This document shows positions 25,696-36,838 of a DNA stretch of 64,000 nucleotides, piece by piece. The position numbers and the translations under genes were made by a program. Location of the stretch: positions 33,267,544-33,331,543 of the forward strand of contig CM035165.1 in the NCBI GenBank assembly GCA_020205615.1, in the 5' to 3' direction. Each line of letters starts with the position of its first letter. The stretch's first letter is position 1. The notes under the pieces are model-generated. The model was not told where the DNA came from. It did no database searches and saw nothing but the letters and a program-made list of their open reading frames with translations. Source of the DNA: Panax quinquefolius (lineage: Eukaryota; Streptophyta; Magnoliopsida; Apiales; Araliaceae).

Positions 25696-26726
25696 TCGAC
25701 GCTACTTCATTAAATACTTCGATCCTAGAAAATCTCTGATGTTGACTTTTAGGGTGAATATGTCAGCTTGCTTTCGCCTCTGACTGGTCACATCAGACTA
25801 TAACTTCATATACCACTTGTGAGTGGTGTCACATCTCCAAGATAGTTGTTAGACACATTTATATCTGATCTTCATATCAAACTTTAGGATCATAAACATC
25901 TTCTTGGGATCCTTAGTCTGCACGTATTCTTAGTGTTAGTCTAATGTCAAACCTGAAATGCTCTACAAAATGCTTGATCGTAGACTTGAATGAAGGTCGT
26001 AGGTGTTTGGGAAAACAAACTCTAAGATAACTCTTACTCTATGATCCTTGAAGTGCTCTACGAATTAAGAGACACTCTACGATGAGCACTCAACAATCCT
26101 TAAGTAGACACTGCGATCTTTCTTCACTAAACGATCTTAGAGCAGACTTTACGATCTTTACTTTACTTTACGATCATTGAGTGAGCTCTACGTTCTTTCT
26201 GCAAACTCTGCGATCTTGACTTAATTTTACGAACTTCTAACAGACTCTGCGATCTTGCACTAGATGTTCTACGATAGCATAACCAACTCTGATATCTTCG
26301 AATAAACTCTACGAAATGATAGAGTAGCTTTATGATTGCTTAATATTACTCTATGATCGATTTTATCCTATCATTTATACATCAATTCAACTCATAAGAT
26401 CAACCCAACAAATTTGATCTTTCTATACTAAGTCTATGTACACTATATTCATATTAAGGACTTTACAAAAATTACTGAACAAATATTCCAACTATTTTAA
26501 CCATCTTTATTACATTTAGCTCATTTCTAACACTTTCACTCCCTCTTTCAGCGAAATTATTCCAATACACGATGAAGAAGCTAACATGGATTAGTTGACG
26601 ATACTAGGGTTTCATATATTTTTTGTCGACTTAAATAACTGGGTGAAAAAATGGAATAAGAATGAATTATTAAAAAAAGACATTTTCACCCTTCATTTTC
26701 TACGTAGATGTGTTGAAAAAGCTATC
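25696..26726 (-). repeat. LTR-like remnant with degenerate CTCTACGATCTT repeats
   Basis: This is the continuation of the host sequence of the preceding solo LTR. From about 26030 to 26360 a degenerate unit around CTCTACGATCTT recurs roughly every 35-45 bases. No gene was seen; short frames here are chance. Unassigned AT-rich DNA follows up to the foldback element. Confidence 0.5.
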
Positions 26727-27955
26727 AAAATTATGTCATTACTTCAACTAAATTGCAAATCTGACCCTCCTATTTGTCATGTTTTTAATAAACTGTTCCT
26801 TAAATTATTATTTTTTGCATAACTGTTGTTCATAGATGCGTTAGTCATGCAAATGTGTTCCTCCAATGTTCCCTAAACTTTTTTTAGCACAATTGTTCCT
26901 CATAGATGCGTTAGTCATGCAAATATATTCCTTCAATTTTTTTCACATATTAAAAATTGATTTTCTCTCTCTTCTCTCCTCAATTTTTTTATTTTTTATT
27001 TAAAAAATTTGTGTAAAAAGTATACTATTTTTCTTTTTCTTTTTTATTTATTTATTTGTTTATTATCATTTCAAATTCAATATGAAATATCTCTAAATTC
27101 AAAATTAGTATAAATTAATTAATTTTAGACAATATAATTTCCAAAATTATAAACCTTACTATTTTTTATTTTATCTAAATGGTACTAATAATTATATAAT
27201 TTATTTTAAAATTGAATTTATCTCAAATTGATTTAAACAAATCATACTTGATCCTATATTTTGAATAGAAAAATATAAATTTGAAAATATTTTCATCATA
27301 CGACTATTATTAAAAAGTTAAACTCAATATTTTTAAAGACAAACAAATAAAATTTTAAAAATATTGAGTTCAACTTTTATTAATAGTCATATGATATGAT
27401 GAAAATTTTGAAAATATTTTTAAATTTAAATTTTTTTGTTTAAAATATAGGATCATGTTTGATTTGTTCAAATCAATTTGAGATATATTCATTTTAAAAT
27501 CATACAATTATTAGTACCATTTAGATAAAAAAAATAGTAAAATTTATAATTTGGTAATTATATTGTTTAAAATTAATTAACGATACTAATTTTGAATTTA
27601 GAAGATATTTTATATCAATTCAAAATGTCAATATAAAAAGAACAAATAAAAAGAAGAAGAGTATGTTTTTTACTCAAATGTTAAAAATAAAAAATAAAAA
27701 ATGAGGAGATAGGAGAGAGAAAGATAATTTTTAATAGGTGAAAAAAATTAGAGGAATACATTTGCATGATTAACGTATTTATGAGAAATAATTGTGCTAA
27801 AAAAATGTTTAGGGAACATTGGAGGAACACCTTTGCATGACTAATACATCCATGAGGAACAATTATGTAATTTTTTTTAAGAAACAGTTTAACAAAAATA
27901 TGACAAATAAAAAGGTCAGATTTGTAATTTAGCCACCGAGTAAAGATCACATTAT
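26727..27955. mobile_element. 1.2-kb foldback (inverted-repeat) element
   Basis: Nearly the whole segment is two inverted arms of about 600 bp meeting near 27340. Examples: AAATTGCAAATCTGACC (26750s) pairs with GGTCAGATTTGTAATTT (27914-27930), and GCGTTAGTCATGCAAATGTG pairs with CCTTTGCATGACTAATACAT. No transposase frame is present. Arms have diverged by roughly a tenth to a fifth by eye. The target duplication was not resolved. Confidence 0.8.
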
Positions 27956-28018
27956 TTAACTATTATATAGGGACAATTATAAAATAAAAATTGTAAAATA
28001 ATTAAATTGAGTAAGAGT

Positions 28019-28141
28019 AGATGGACCAAAGCGTCGTTTTACCCAAGTCAATTAGACAATATATCTTCCTTATCAATTCTGTATCTCTTCATAAAACCCC
28101 TCTGAGGATCATTTGATTACAATCTTTTGTGCATCGAAATC
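28019..28141 (+). promoter_or_regulatory. Proximal upstream region / 5' UTR of NTAN1
   Basis: About 120 bp of unique sequence separates the foldback element from the NTAN1 ATG. It contains a T/C-rich stretch and CTTCATAAAACCCCTCTGAGG at 28087-28107. The start site of transcription cannot be read from sequence. The short distance means the foldback element lies within promoter range. Confidence 0.4.
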
Positions 28142-30723
28142 ATGATATTTGTTGGCGGAATTCCATTTATAACAGACCCATCTTCGTCTCAGGTATTCTT
28201 CACCTCCCTGTTCCATTTTCCTGGCACACGAAATCTTCGTTTCCCCATCTCTTTGTATATCTTACTGTACACGAACTGAATTTCAAATATAAAATGGGGA
28301 TTTTTGGATTGTTTTAGTTTGTAAAAATTTTCATTTTTTCGGGTGGTTCTTATTTTGGAACCTCACCCTTCTGGTCTTAATTTCAGAATAGGAGTTTCTG
28401 GTCAGCTCCCCAAAGTCTTATTTTGATTAGGGTCTGCCCCCTTTTTGCTGACATTTGAATGCGTACTTAAAATTGATCAAAATAAAGAAAGGGGAAATTT
28501 TGTTGGTATTTGTCAAACATGAAAGTTTGCGCTTTTAAGTGTTTTGTTCAGCTTGAGGACCTATTTGAGGTATGTAGGATTATCTATATAAGTTACTACC
28601 CCCGTTCCCAAAAAAACTGACTTTTGCAAATTTTACAAACTTCAAGGATATATTTTTGTTCGGTTTTTATACGTTATATTTCTTCAGAGTTCAGTTTAAC
28701 AATGATGGCGATATAACGAAATTGTGATGGCGAACTTGAGGAGACGGAACCTTTTTTATTTTGGAAAAAATTGTCAAATGGGACTTTTTTTTTGTAAAAA
28801 CGGAGGATCGCGGAGTACTATCTAAGATTAGTTCTGTAACATCTCTGATATTAGAGTGAATACATATATTGTTTATTGGTATGCAAGTGTATATAAAATT
28901 ATTTAGGAAAAAAAAAGTATATACCAAATTTATTCAGCTCGTGCCGGAAGCCACTATTTACTTGTTTATTCAAAAGTTTATTCTCATTTTTCCAGTCAGC
29001 AGTTGGCTTGAAACAAGAACTAAGAAGTTGATATATCTCCCTCAAACACAAATAAAATAAAAATAAAAATCGAAGTGGGGTGAAGGATAACTCTCAGTCT
29101 CATCATTTTTTAATAATGAGTTAATATATTCGTCATGAGTATATCCCATGGGCCCCAATTCAATATGTTTTGTCTAGAGTTAAGAGATGTCTTATTTGAA
29201 CCGTGATCATTCTATGTGAAATTTAACAAGTTTGAAGGGAAGGTTCATAACTCCCTTGTGGTTAGTTGTGCTTGTGCATAATGTGCAGCTTGAAGACTGG
29301 ATTATCTTAAAGCTTAATGCTGTGGGGTACCTGAATACTTTTTTTTTCAATTGCATCCACCACATCAGGATCATAAAATGTTTTCATTGATTTTCACTAT
29401 GTCATGGCTCAAGTGTTCAGCTTACCTGATAACTTGCTCTCAAAACTCATATTCCTTGTAGGACAGTGATGCTTTGGTTGTTTTGATGGAGCACCCTATT
29501 TTGGTATCTGCATCGGATTCATTCAATGCTATCTCAGAGAGGAAGTTCTCAGTTTCTGAAGAATCTAATTTGGAGAAATCAACCAGTAAATGTGTTTATG
29601 TTTTTCAAAGAGAATATGCAACTGTTGATCCTGCCCTTGTGGATGTATGTTCATATCTTTGTTTCTCCAGGCAGCTAAAATGCTCTAGTATGAATTTTCA
29701 AATTTGCATTGAACTGCTCATTTTTCATCAGTTGGATTGTACTAGAGCTAATTTGTACGTAGATTATTGCAATGCACGTATATTCTATAAATCCATTGAC
29801 AGTCGCACAAAAACTAAAGAAGTTAGTCTGTTGGTGGTAAACACACTGTAATATGCTAAGGAACTTGTCATGTAATTGTAGTTATGTGTCTAGCCAATCC
29901 AGGCCCTTAATTCCCTGAGATTAGGAGTGTCCTCTTGCTATAAATAGATCAAGAAGGACCTTCCAGTGCCTCATGTTTGGGACAAGTAATCCCTGGTAGT
30001 TCTTCAGTAAGAAGGTCTGTCCTATCTATGAATGATAAGCCTGCAAGACGAGCATTATTGTCCAGAGCGCAGTAGAGGTATGATGTTATAACCGTGGCTC
30101 ACGGACACAGTTTCCTGCACAAAAAGTGATTCAGGAAGAGAGGTTCTTGTAGGACTGGTGTCATTTACTGCTTTACCTTTTTTTGTGGGGCCATGGTCTA
30201 GACATGCCCCAGGTCATGCTTATAACTTATTACCAAAATAATGTGTTATTTTAGATTGGATGCATCCACTCTGGAAGATTAAAGTAAAGTTGTGATTTCT
30301 ATCTCACGTGAGAAGTAGTAATACCGTTGGTGTAGTTTCGGTTATAGTTTATTAAGTTGATTTTGGTTCACCTTAAAAGCTAAACTGACTTTTCTTAGTG
30401 AAAAAGCTTTTCGAAGTGCTATGAACAGTGGTTAATAAAATATACTTGCAAAAAATTAACCTGATTGGAGTTTACATTGCTTATTGACTCATTGTTCTTT
30501 GGTTATCTAAGTTTTATGTGGAAAGGTTCGGTGTAATTCTCTTTAAGGGCCAGAAATTAAAGATTCTGATTCCACATCTAGATTTTGTATGTTTCTTTCA
30601 CTGAAATGTACTGAACATGTGTTACTATTGTTCTTCTTATGGAAAGTTAGTTGGCACTGATGAAGCAACAACTTGTGTGGGCCTTGTCATTCGAAACCGG
30701 AGAAGTGGAATGTATGTATAGCA

Positions 30724-30769
<46 letters not shown>

Positions 30770-32267
30770 AGCCTTCCATAGGAATCTTATATGATATCTG
30801 TGCCACTTTTTGGAATGATTGATAAACTTATTGGAAAATTGAGATTGAAACATAAATATACTTTAGTAACAACTTATCTGAACTTTTATTTTAATATGAG
30901 GACCCCACATAGTCAACATGTTGTCGGTTTGTTTAACTAAAAGCGAATTTTTAATATTAAATAATCGTAGAATGCGACATGCAAACATATAAAAAAAAAA
31001 AAAAAAAAATCTAAATAGTAACAAGCTCTTACGACATAAAAAAAAAAAAAAATCAAAAGCGTAACAAGCTCTTACGACATAAAAAAAAAAAAAAAAAAAA
31101 TTTACCAAACCAGTAACAAGCTCTTACGACGTAAAAAAAAAAAAAAAAAAATAAAACTTAATAATCATTCAAACAGGTTGAACTTCTTAGAACTTCAAAA
31201 AAAAAAAAAACTCACTAAAAACTCACACTAACAAATATTTGTTATAATAACAAATATTTTATAATAACAAATATATGTATCATATTTTATAAAAACAAAT
31301 ATTTTATAATAACAAATAAAGAATATAAAATATTTTATAAAAACAAATATTTTATAATAACAAATAAAGAATATAAAATATTTTTATATCCTATTTTATA
31401 TTTTATAAAATATAAAAATATTTGTTATTATAAAATATTTTATAATAACAAATATTTTTATATTTGTTATAAAATATAAAATATTTTATAAAAATATTTG
31501 TTATTATAAAATATTTTATAATAACAAATATTTTTATATTTTATAAAATATAAAATAGGATATAAAAATATTTTATATTCTTTATTTGTTATTATAAAAT
31601 ATTTGTTTTATAAAATATTTTATATTCTTTATTTGTTATTATAAAATATTTGTTTTTATAAAATATGATACATATATTTGTTATTATAAAATATTTTATA
31701 ATAAAATATTTGTTATTATAACAAATATTTGTTAGTGTGAGTTTTAGTGTGAGTTTTTTTTTTTTTTTAAGCTTAAGAAGTTCAACCTATTTGAATGATT
31801 ATTTTTTTTTTATTTTATTTTATTTTTTTTTATAGTTTTAAGAAGCTCTTACTTAATTGATTTTTTTTTTTTTTTTTTTTTTTGTACGTAAGAGCTTGTT
31901 ACTTTTAGTAATTTTTTTTTTTAATTTTTTTTTTTACAAATCGTAAGAGCTTGTTACGGTTTTTGATTTTTTTTTTTTTTTTATGTAAGTAAGAGCTTGT
32001 TACGGTTTGGAATTTTTTTTTTTTTTTTTTATACAAGCCGCACAAAATTTACTTCTATTTATTATTTAATATTAAAATTCATTTTAGTTAAACAAACCGA
32101 CAACATGTTGACTATGGTGGGGTCCTCATATTAAAATAAAAGCGGTACAAGTTGTTGTTACTACCGGTATATTTATGTTTCAATCTCAGCCTTCCAATAA
32201 GTTTATCAACGGTCCAAAAAGGGGGTGTTGCACAGTACCCATAGCAACCGGTTGCTATGGAAGGGCT

Positions 32268-32321
<54 letters not shown>

Positions 32322-35300
32322 TTGTTAGTAAGTGCTTGATTTGAATTTCTTACTTTCTATATCTGGGTGCTTGATTGCAGGACCTCTGTTGCCCATATGG
32401 ATTCACCAAATGTTGTTGATATTGGCCTCACCCAGATGTTGTCATTAGTTGTCAATCATAATTTTGATGACGTTTTGGATGTATGCTTTTTATATCCTTA
32501 AAAACTTGTGTTGTCCGGATGGTGATTTTTATGTGTTAACTCTGGGTACTTTTTTAACAAAAGATGTAACCTATGCAAAAATGTATACAGGTCCATCTAG
32601 TTGGTGCTTTTGTGGATACCTCTCCTCAAGTTTGACCCAAGTCCCTGTACTTTGTCTTTGATTTTCAGCAGATGTTGTTACTTGTTACTACTCAGGCAGA
32701 AATATTAATGTTGAATCTAATGGACTTTGCATGCAGAGTGTAAATCGTGGCACTAAATCAAGAAACTGTACAAAATTGAATGGCTATTCTTTTTCATTGT
32801 GTACGAAGATAATTGAAACTTTGCGAAAAAGCAATGTAAACTTTCACATCCAAACTCTCCATGTTCTGGGGCACAACACAAGATGGGATTCTCAAGGACA
32901 TGCTTTCCCCATATTCAATGGGTTACTGGTCAGTTTTGACTTCATGAATTCCTTTCTTCATGTTACAAGTTTGGTATGCTTTTACTGTAATATTCAAGTT
33001 TGTTGTTTGTAAAGATGACAATATATTATATTTGTTTCTCTAACTAATTCATGCGAAAGTTTCATCTTCTTAATTTGAAAAGAAGAAAGTTCTACTTCTG
33101 TCAGGAACATTAAACCTAATTAGCACCAGTTGACTACCTTTATGTCCTGATCAGTTGTTAAAGGAAAACTATTTTAAATATTTAGTGATGATACTATTTA
33201 GAATTTTACTAAATCCTATATGTCATTTTTGTACTCTTTTAACTCTTACATGTGGACTGTGTTTTCTGGCTATGTCCTGCTAACTGCTCCTCTAAATTCT
33301 CCAGGAGAAATGCAGATTCCCCCTAGCATTCAGACATACCAGTAGTCTTCAGTCTTCAAACTTTGGTAATTCCAGTAGATGAAAACCCATCAACAATTGA
33401 CCATCTTATAATTCTATAAAATAGTACATATAGTAACTGAACCTGAATCTAACCAAGGGACATTATTAATCTTAATAAGCCACAGCAATATTCGGATTGT
33501 TGACTTGAAAAGTGTCACAGTCCCAAGCCTTGACCCAGGACATTCTAGTTGATGGAGGGTGTACTTGAGGAACTATTAGGCTTATTAGAGTCTTACTCTA
33601 TTTTTATGGTAATGATTTATGTTGCTTGGAAAATTACCAAATTTATACATTTTCTTTTGTTAAGAGCCTAGGCATGTTTTATAGATTTAGTTTGGTGTAC
33701 ATAGGTGGTCAATGTTCCATGAGTCTTATTTTATTAGTTTATGAACTATTGGGTCCTTTGATTTGGGTTTACTAGATGTTTGTTTATATTTTCAAAGTCA
33801 AGTCAAATAGTTTTCAATTAAGATGTTCCAGTCTTCGTAAAGTTGGAATTGCTTAAGCTTATATAAAGTCATGCAATGTTCGAAAAAACTAAAATCGGTA
33901 CGAGGCGTTTTTCTCTAAGCTATGCGAGGCGTAAGCCTCGAGGCGGAGCGAGGCGGAAGCCTTGATTTAAAGACCTAAAAGTCCCCAAAAATTATGAAAA
34001 AATACTAATAAAACCATAAATAATTCATCATTACAATTAAGGTCATAGAAGACATAAATAACCAACGTCACAATAATGTATTATTACAAAACATCAAAAT
34101 AACATAATATCATCGAGTACTTATATAGTGATCATCCATCACTATGTAAGTAATGTATCATTTGTATCTAGCGGCTTGAATAATGGATCATGAGCTTTAT
34201 TAACTCCAGGGGCTGCGATGCCATATTTCCATGCAGGATCTTTCTTACCCATAATCTTAATTCACTGTAATAATAAAAGAAATTGTTATTACATATTTAC
34301 ATTAGCAAATAGCAATTCATGTACACAAAAATTGATATTGTTATTGACAGTCTAAAAAATCAAATGGAATTATCATATGCTATTGTACACAATAAAAACT
34401 GTTAATGCTATAATTGCTATTGTGATACACTGTAAACTATAATTGCTAAAACAATAACAATAAAACAATAAAACAATAACAAAACAATACAATTAAAACT
34501 AAACACAACTCAATAACAATAACAACTACATTCACTACAACAACTCAGAACACAACTACAGTCACAACTCAGAACATTCACTACAGTCACTACATTCAGA
34601 CGCCCCAAGCAGAAGGAGAAAACAGAAAAGAAAACAAAAAAACAGAGACCCAATCAGTCTCGTGACCCAAGTAGAAGGAACCCGGAAAGAAGTAGAAGTC
34701 AGCCGAGAAGGAGAAGAAGAAAGTCGTGATCGAAGGAGAAGGAGAAGCCGAGAAGGAGAAGAAGTAGAAGAAGTACAAGAAGAATAAAGAGGATACCTGA
34801 AAAGTCGCCCCAAGCAGTCTCGCGATCAAGCCAAATCTCGCGACCCAAGCAGTCTTGCGACGAGGAGAAAGTCGACCCAAGCAGTCTCGCGAAAGCCTGA
34901 TATTCGGTAATGGTAAGTCGACCCAAATCTGATATTAGGTCTTTTTTTAAGCCAACTCAAGGCGTACGCCTCGCGACGCCTTGAGGCGCGACGCCACGAG
35001 GCGCAAGCTTCAACAGATAAAGGCGGTTGTTTGTCTAAGTCCAGAGCAAGCGGTCGCCTCGCAAACCATTTCCTCCGCCTCGCTACGAGGCGTACGCCTC
35101 GAGCGCTATTTCGAACATTGAAGTCATGTCATGCTTTCAAGTTTCAACTCGAAATTAGTAACGATAAAGTAATAGAAAATTTCCCCATAATTTATTTTAA
35201 GATTGTTATGCAATGTTAATCTCGTTGATGCCTACTATAACTTAGTTATGCTTCCTAGCTTATTCCTCTTCACTTTTATGCGTGTATAGCCTTGTGATTT

Positions 35301-36838
35301 TACTATATAACTTTGTGATCTGAACTTCATTCCAATTACTCACAAATCACAATTAGAGACAAATCGCATTCCAATTACTCACAAATTACAATCATGTATG
35401 CTGCTAATGTTGTTTTTAAATTAACATCTTTAGTCTCTTTTGTACCTTAATACAGGTTGAACCTTCCACTGGTTCAGTCATCCCAGCCAGCTTTGATATA
35501 ACTTCAAGAAGTCCTGATGAAATTGTCAGAAGGATCCGACTGACTGCTTCTTTTGAGGACCCTAGTTGTTCTGGGAGGTTACTAGAGACATACGACACAC
35601 AAACCGATCAATTTGTAATTGTTCCATTTACCTGGTGAGACTGATTCTTTTAACAGCTTTTGCTTTAATCAGTCGTATTTGAATGTTTATACTTGAATGC
35701 TTTTAAAGTCTGAAAGAAGTAGTGAATTATGCTTGGTTCCACTCATACTGTCCTTTTTCTACTTGTTACTCGTGTTTGGATTTTTCCCTCTAAAACCTCA
35801 ACTATTCTGCCTTTTCTTATCAAGTCTCCGGCAAATAGATTTCCCTTACAGAGATGTTATATTTTTCATCTGTTAGGACCAGACGACAATTAAGTGTTGC
35901 CTTCGCACTGCGACACCTTTCTGACACAGAAATTCTCCTCTCATGTTCTACTTCACCTTCAGCTGAATGCCCAGATTTTGTTGATAATCAAAGAAGGTAC
36001 TAACAGCTCTATGCTATTATTGGTTTATTGTATATCATTTCTTAATACTTGGGTTGCAGTCTACAGCATTTGAGCTTTGGTACAACGAAGTATGGAAATT
36101 TCGAGGGATCCATAATAACGCTGTAGTCGGCGATACCAATAACCTATCCCATACTTTGTGAACAAATTCCTATTTCTAAATTAAAATTTATGATGTCAAA
36201 CATGCATACAATACTACTTAATTTAACATAAACCCAAAAGTAATGGATTAACGAAATCATGTTATTTCCTGTGGTATTATAGTTGTTTACCATCACATAT
36301 TGTTTTAATGTTTTAACATTCTTGTTAGAACCTATTCATTGACAAAGATAAATAAAAAATGATCTTTCTCATTGATTTAAGTTCTAAAATTATCAAAATA
36401 AGTTTGGGGTTTCAAGTTTGAAACCTCTTAGAAAATACCGGCCGTTACTGTTTATGACATGCAGCGCCAGGCCCAGGGGCGAAGCTAGTCAATTGACCCC
36501 ACTGATTTTTTTTTATTAATATGATGTAATAGATTTTTTTTGTTGGTGTAATTTATTAATTTGACCCAACTGAATTATATTTTTTTATATATATGATGTA
36601 ATAGATTTTTTGTTGGTGTAGTTTAGTAACTTGACCCCACTGAATTTTTTTCCTGGCTTCGCCACTGTGCAGAGCATAATTCAAAGGAAGAGAATCATTA
36701 ATGAAAGATAACTTCTTTTGTTGCTTATAAAGGCAGTGTGAATATTTGATTGAACACCCAGACTGGAGGAAAACCTTTCCTTCAAAGCAGCCTCTTGTAT
36801 TTGAGAGGATTTCAGGTGGAGGTTGGAGAAGGCTCTAA
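28142..36838 (+). CDS. NTAN1: Protein N-terminal asparagine amidohydrolase (NTAN1), nine exons
   Basis: Converts N-terminal Asn of proteins to Asp, feeding the Arg/N-degron pathway in cytosol and nucleus. Coding exons are 28142-28192, 29462-29644, 30647-30711, 32381-32480, 32591-32629, 32737-32928, 35456-35634, 35877-35996 and 36733-36838. All introns are GT-AG and phases fit, giving 1035 nt and 344 residues, close to the usual plant length of about 350. The protein starts MIFVGGIPFI. GTDEATTCVG (residues 81-90) matches the conserved catalytic region of animal NTAN1 (GSDDATTC), making Cys88 the likely nucleophile. VHLVGAF (134-140), SPDEIVRRIR and CPDFVDNQRR near the end also match the family. 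It stops in GGGWRRL. No frame defects are seen. Introns 1, 3, 6 and 8 hold DNA transposons. Exon assignment is from consensus splice sites and family similarity, without transcript data. Confidence 0.93.
28594..28817. mobile_element. Stowaway-like MITE in NTAN1 intron 1
   Basis: It starts TACTACCCCCGTTCCCAAAA and ends AACGGAGGATCGCGGAGTA, with an internal CAAATGGGACTTTTTTTTTG pairing to AAAAAAACTGACTTTTG near the left end. The terminal pattern resembles CTCCCTCCGTCCC of plant Stowaway/mariner elements with a TA duplication, here diverged. It is non-coding. Confidence 0.7.
30727..30767. repeat. (AT)n microsatellite flanking foldback, left
   Basis: About 20 AT dinucleotides directly abut the GGAGCC end of the foldback element in NTAN1 intron 3. 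Confidence 0.9.
30768..32270. mobile_element. 1.5-kb foldback element inserted in (TA)n, NTAN1 intron 3
   Basis: Two inverted arms span the whole element. The left end GGAGCCTTCCATAGGAA matches the reverse complement of the right end, GGAGCCCTTCCATAGCAACC. ATATGAGGACCCCACATAG (30893-30911) and its mirror at about 32115-32133 pair further in. Subterminal units of GTAACAAGCTCTTAC separated by poly-A occur at 31018, 31061 and 31113. Their reverse complements with poly-T occur near 31886, 31942 and 31990. The centre (31240-31700) is made of AAATATTTTATAATAAC-type palindromes. Both ends abut (TA)n. No coding frame is present; the Phe-rich frames are translations of the poly-A/T tracts. It resembles the Micron type of microsatellite-targeting element described in rice, by analogy only. 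Confidence 0.85.
32271..32317. repeat. (AT)n microsatellite flanking foldback, right
   Basis: About 23 TA dinucleotides directly follow the CTCCC right end of the foldback element, mirroring the left flank. The two runs are either a split single microsatellite or its duplicated target. Confidence 0.9.
33874..35120 (-). mobile_element. hAT-type deletion derivative, TSD AAGTCATG, NTAN1 intron 6
   Basis: The ends CAATGTTCGAAA and TTTCGAACATTG are a perfect 12-bp terminal inverted repeat. They are flanked by perfect 8-bp duplications AAGTCATG (33866-33873 and 35121-35128), the size typical of hAT elements. Both subterminal regions are unusually GC-rich, with many GAGGCG/CGCCTC motifs (33900-33965 and 34955-35105). 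A transposase N-terminal remnant lies on the minus strand (34251-34133). The middle has ACAATAA-type and GAAGGAGAA-type simple sequence and repeated CCCAAGCAGTCTCGCGA units. It is non-autonomous. Confidence 0.9.
34133..34251 (-). pseudogene. hAT transposase N-terminal (BED-finger start) remnant
   Basis: A minus-strand ATG at about 34251 opens MGKKDPAWKYGIAAPGVNKA, then LFKPLDTNDTLLT and a stop. KDPAWKYG is the typical start of the BED zinc-finger region in plant hAT transposases. The zinc-binding Cys/His residues and the rest of the transposase are missing. It links this non-autonomous element to an autonomous hAT relative. Confidence 0.6.
36468..36667. mobile_element. 200-bp hAT-like MITE in NTAN1 intron 8
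   Basis: The left end CAGGCCCAGGGGCGAAGCTAG and right end CTGGCTTCGCCACTG are imperfect inverted repeats (GGCGAAGC core). Flanks TGCAGCGC (36460-36467) and TGCAGAGC (36668-36675) match at 7 of 8 positions, as expected for a decayed hAT duplication. The interior is a direct repeat of a unit with ATATGATGTAATAGATTTTT and TTGTTGGTGTA. It is non-coding and ends just upstream of the last NTAN1 exon. Confidence 0.75.

Noticed and set aside
30863..31108. Phenylalanine-rich open frame on the minus strand
   Set aside because: It is a translation of the poly-A tracts of the foldback arm, with no protein character.
33480..33600. Possible extra NTAN1 exon in intron 6
   Set aside because: The neighbouring exons join in phase without it and the protein already matches the family across this junction.
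34562..34926. Several overlapping minus-strand frames rich in Ser, Leu and Phe
   Set aside because: They translate GAAGGAGAA-type simple sequence in the middle of the hAT element and do not resemble transposase.
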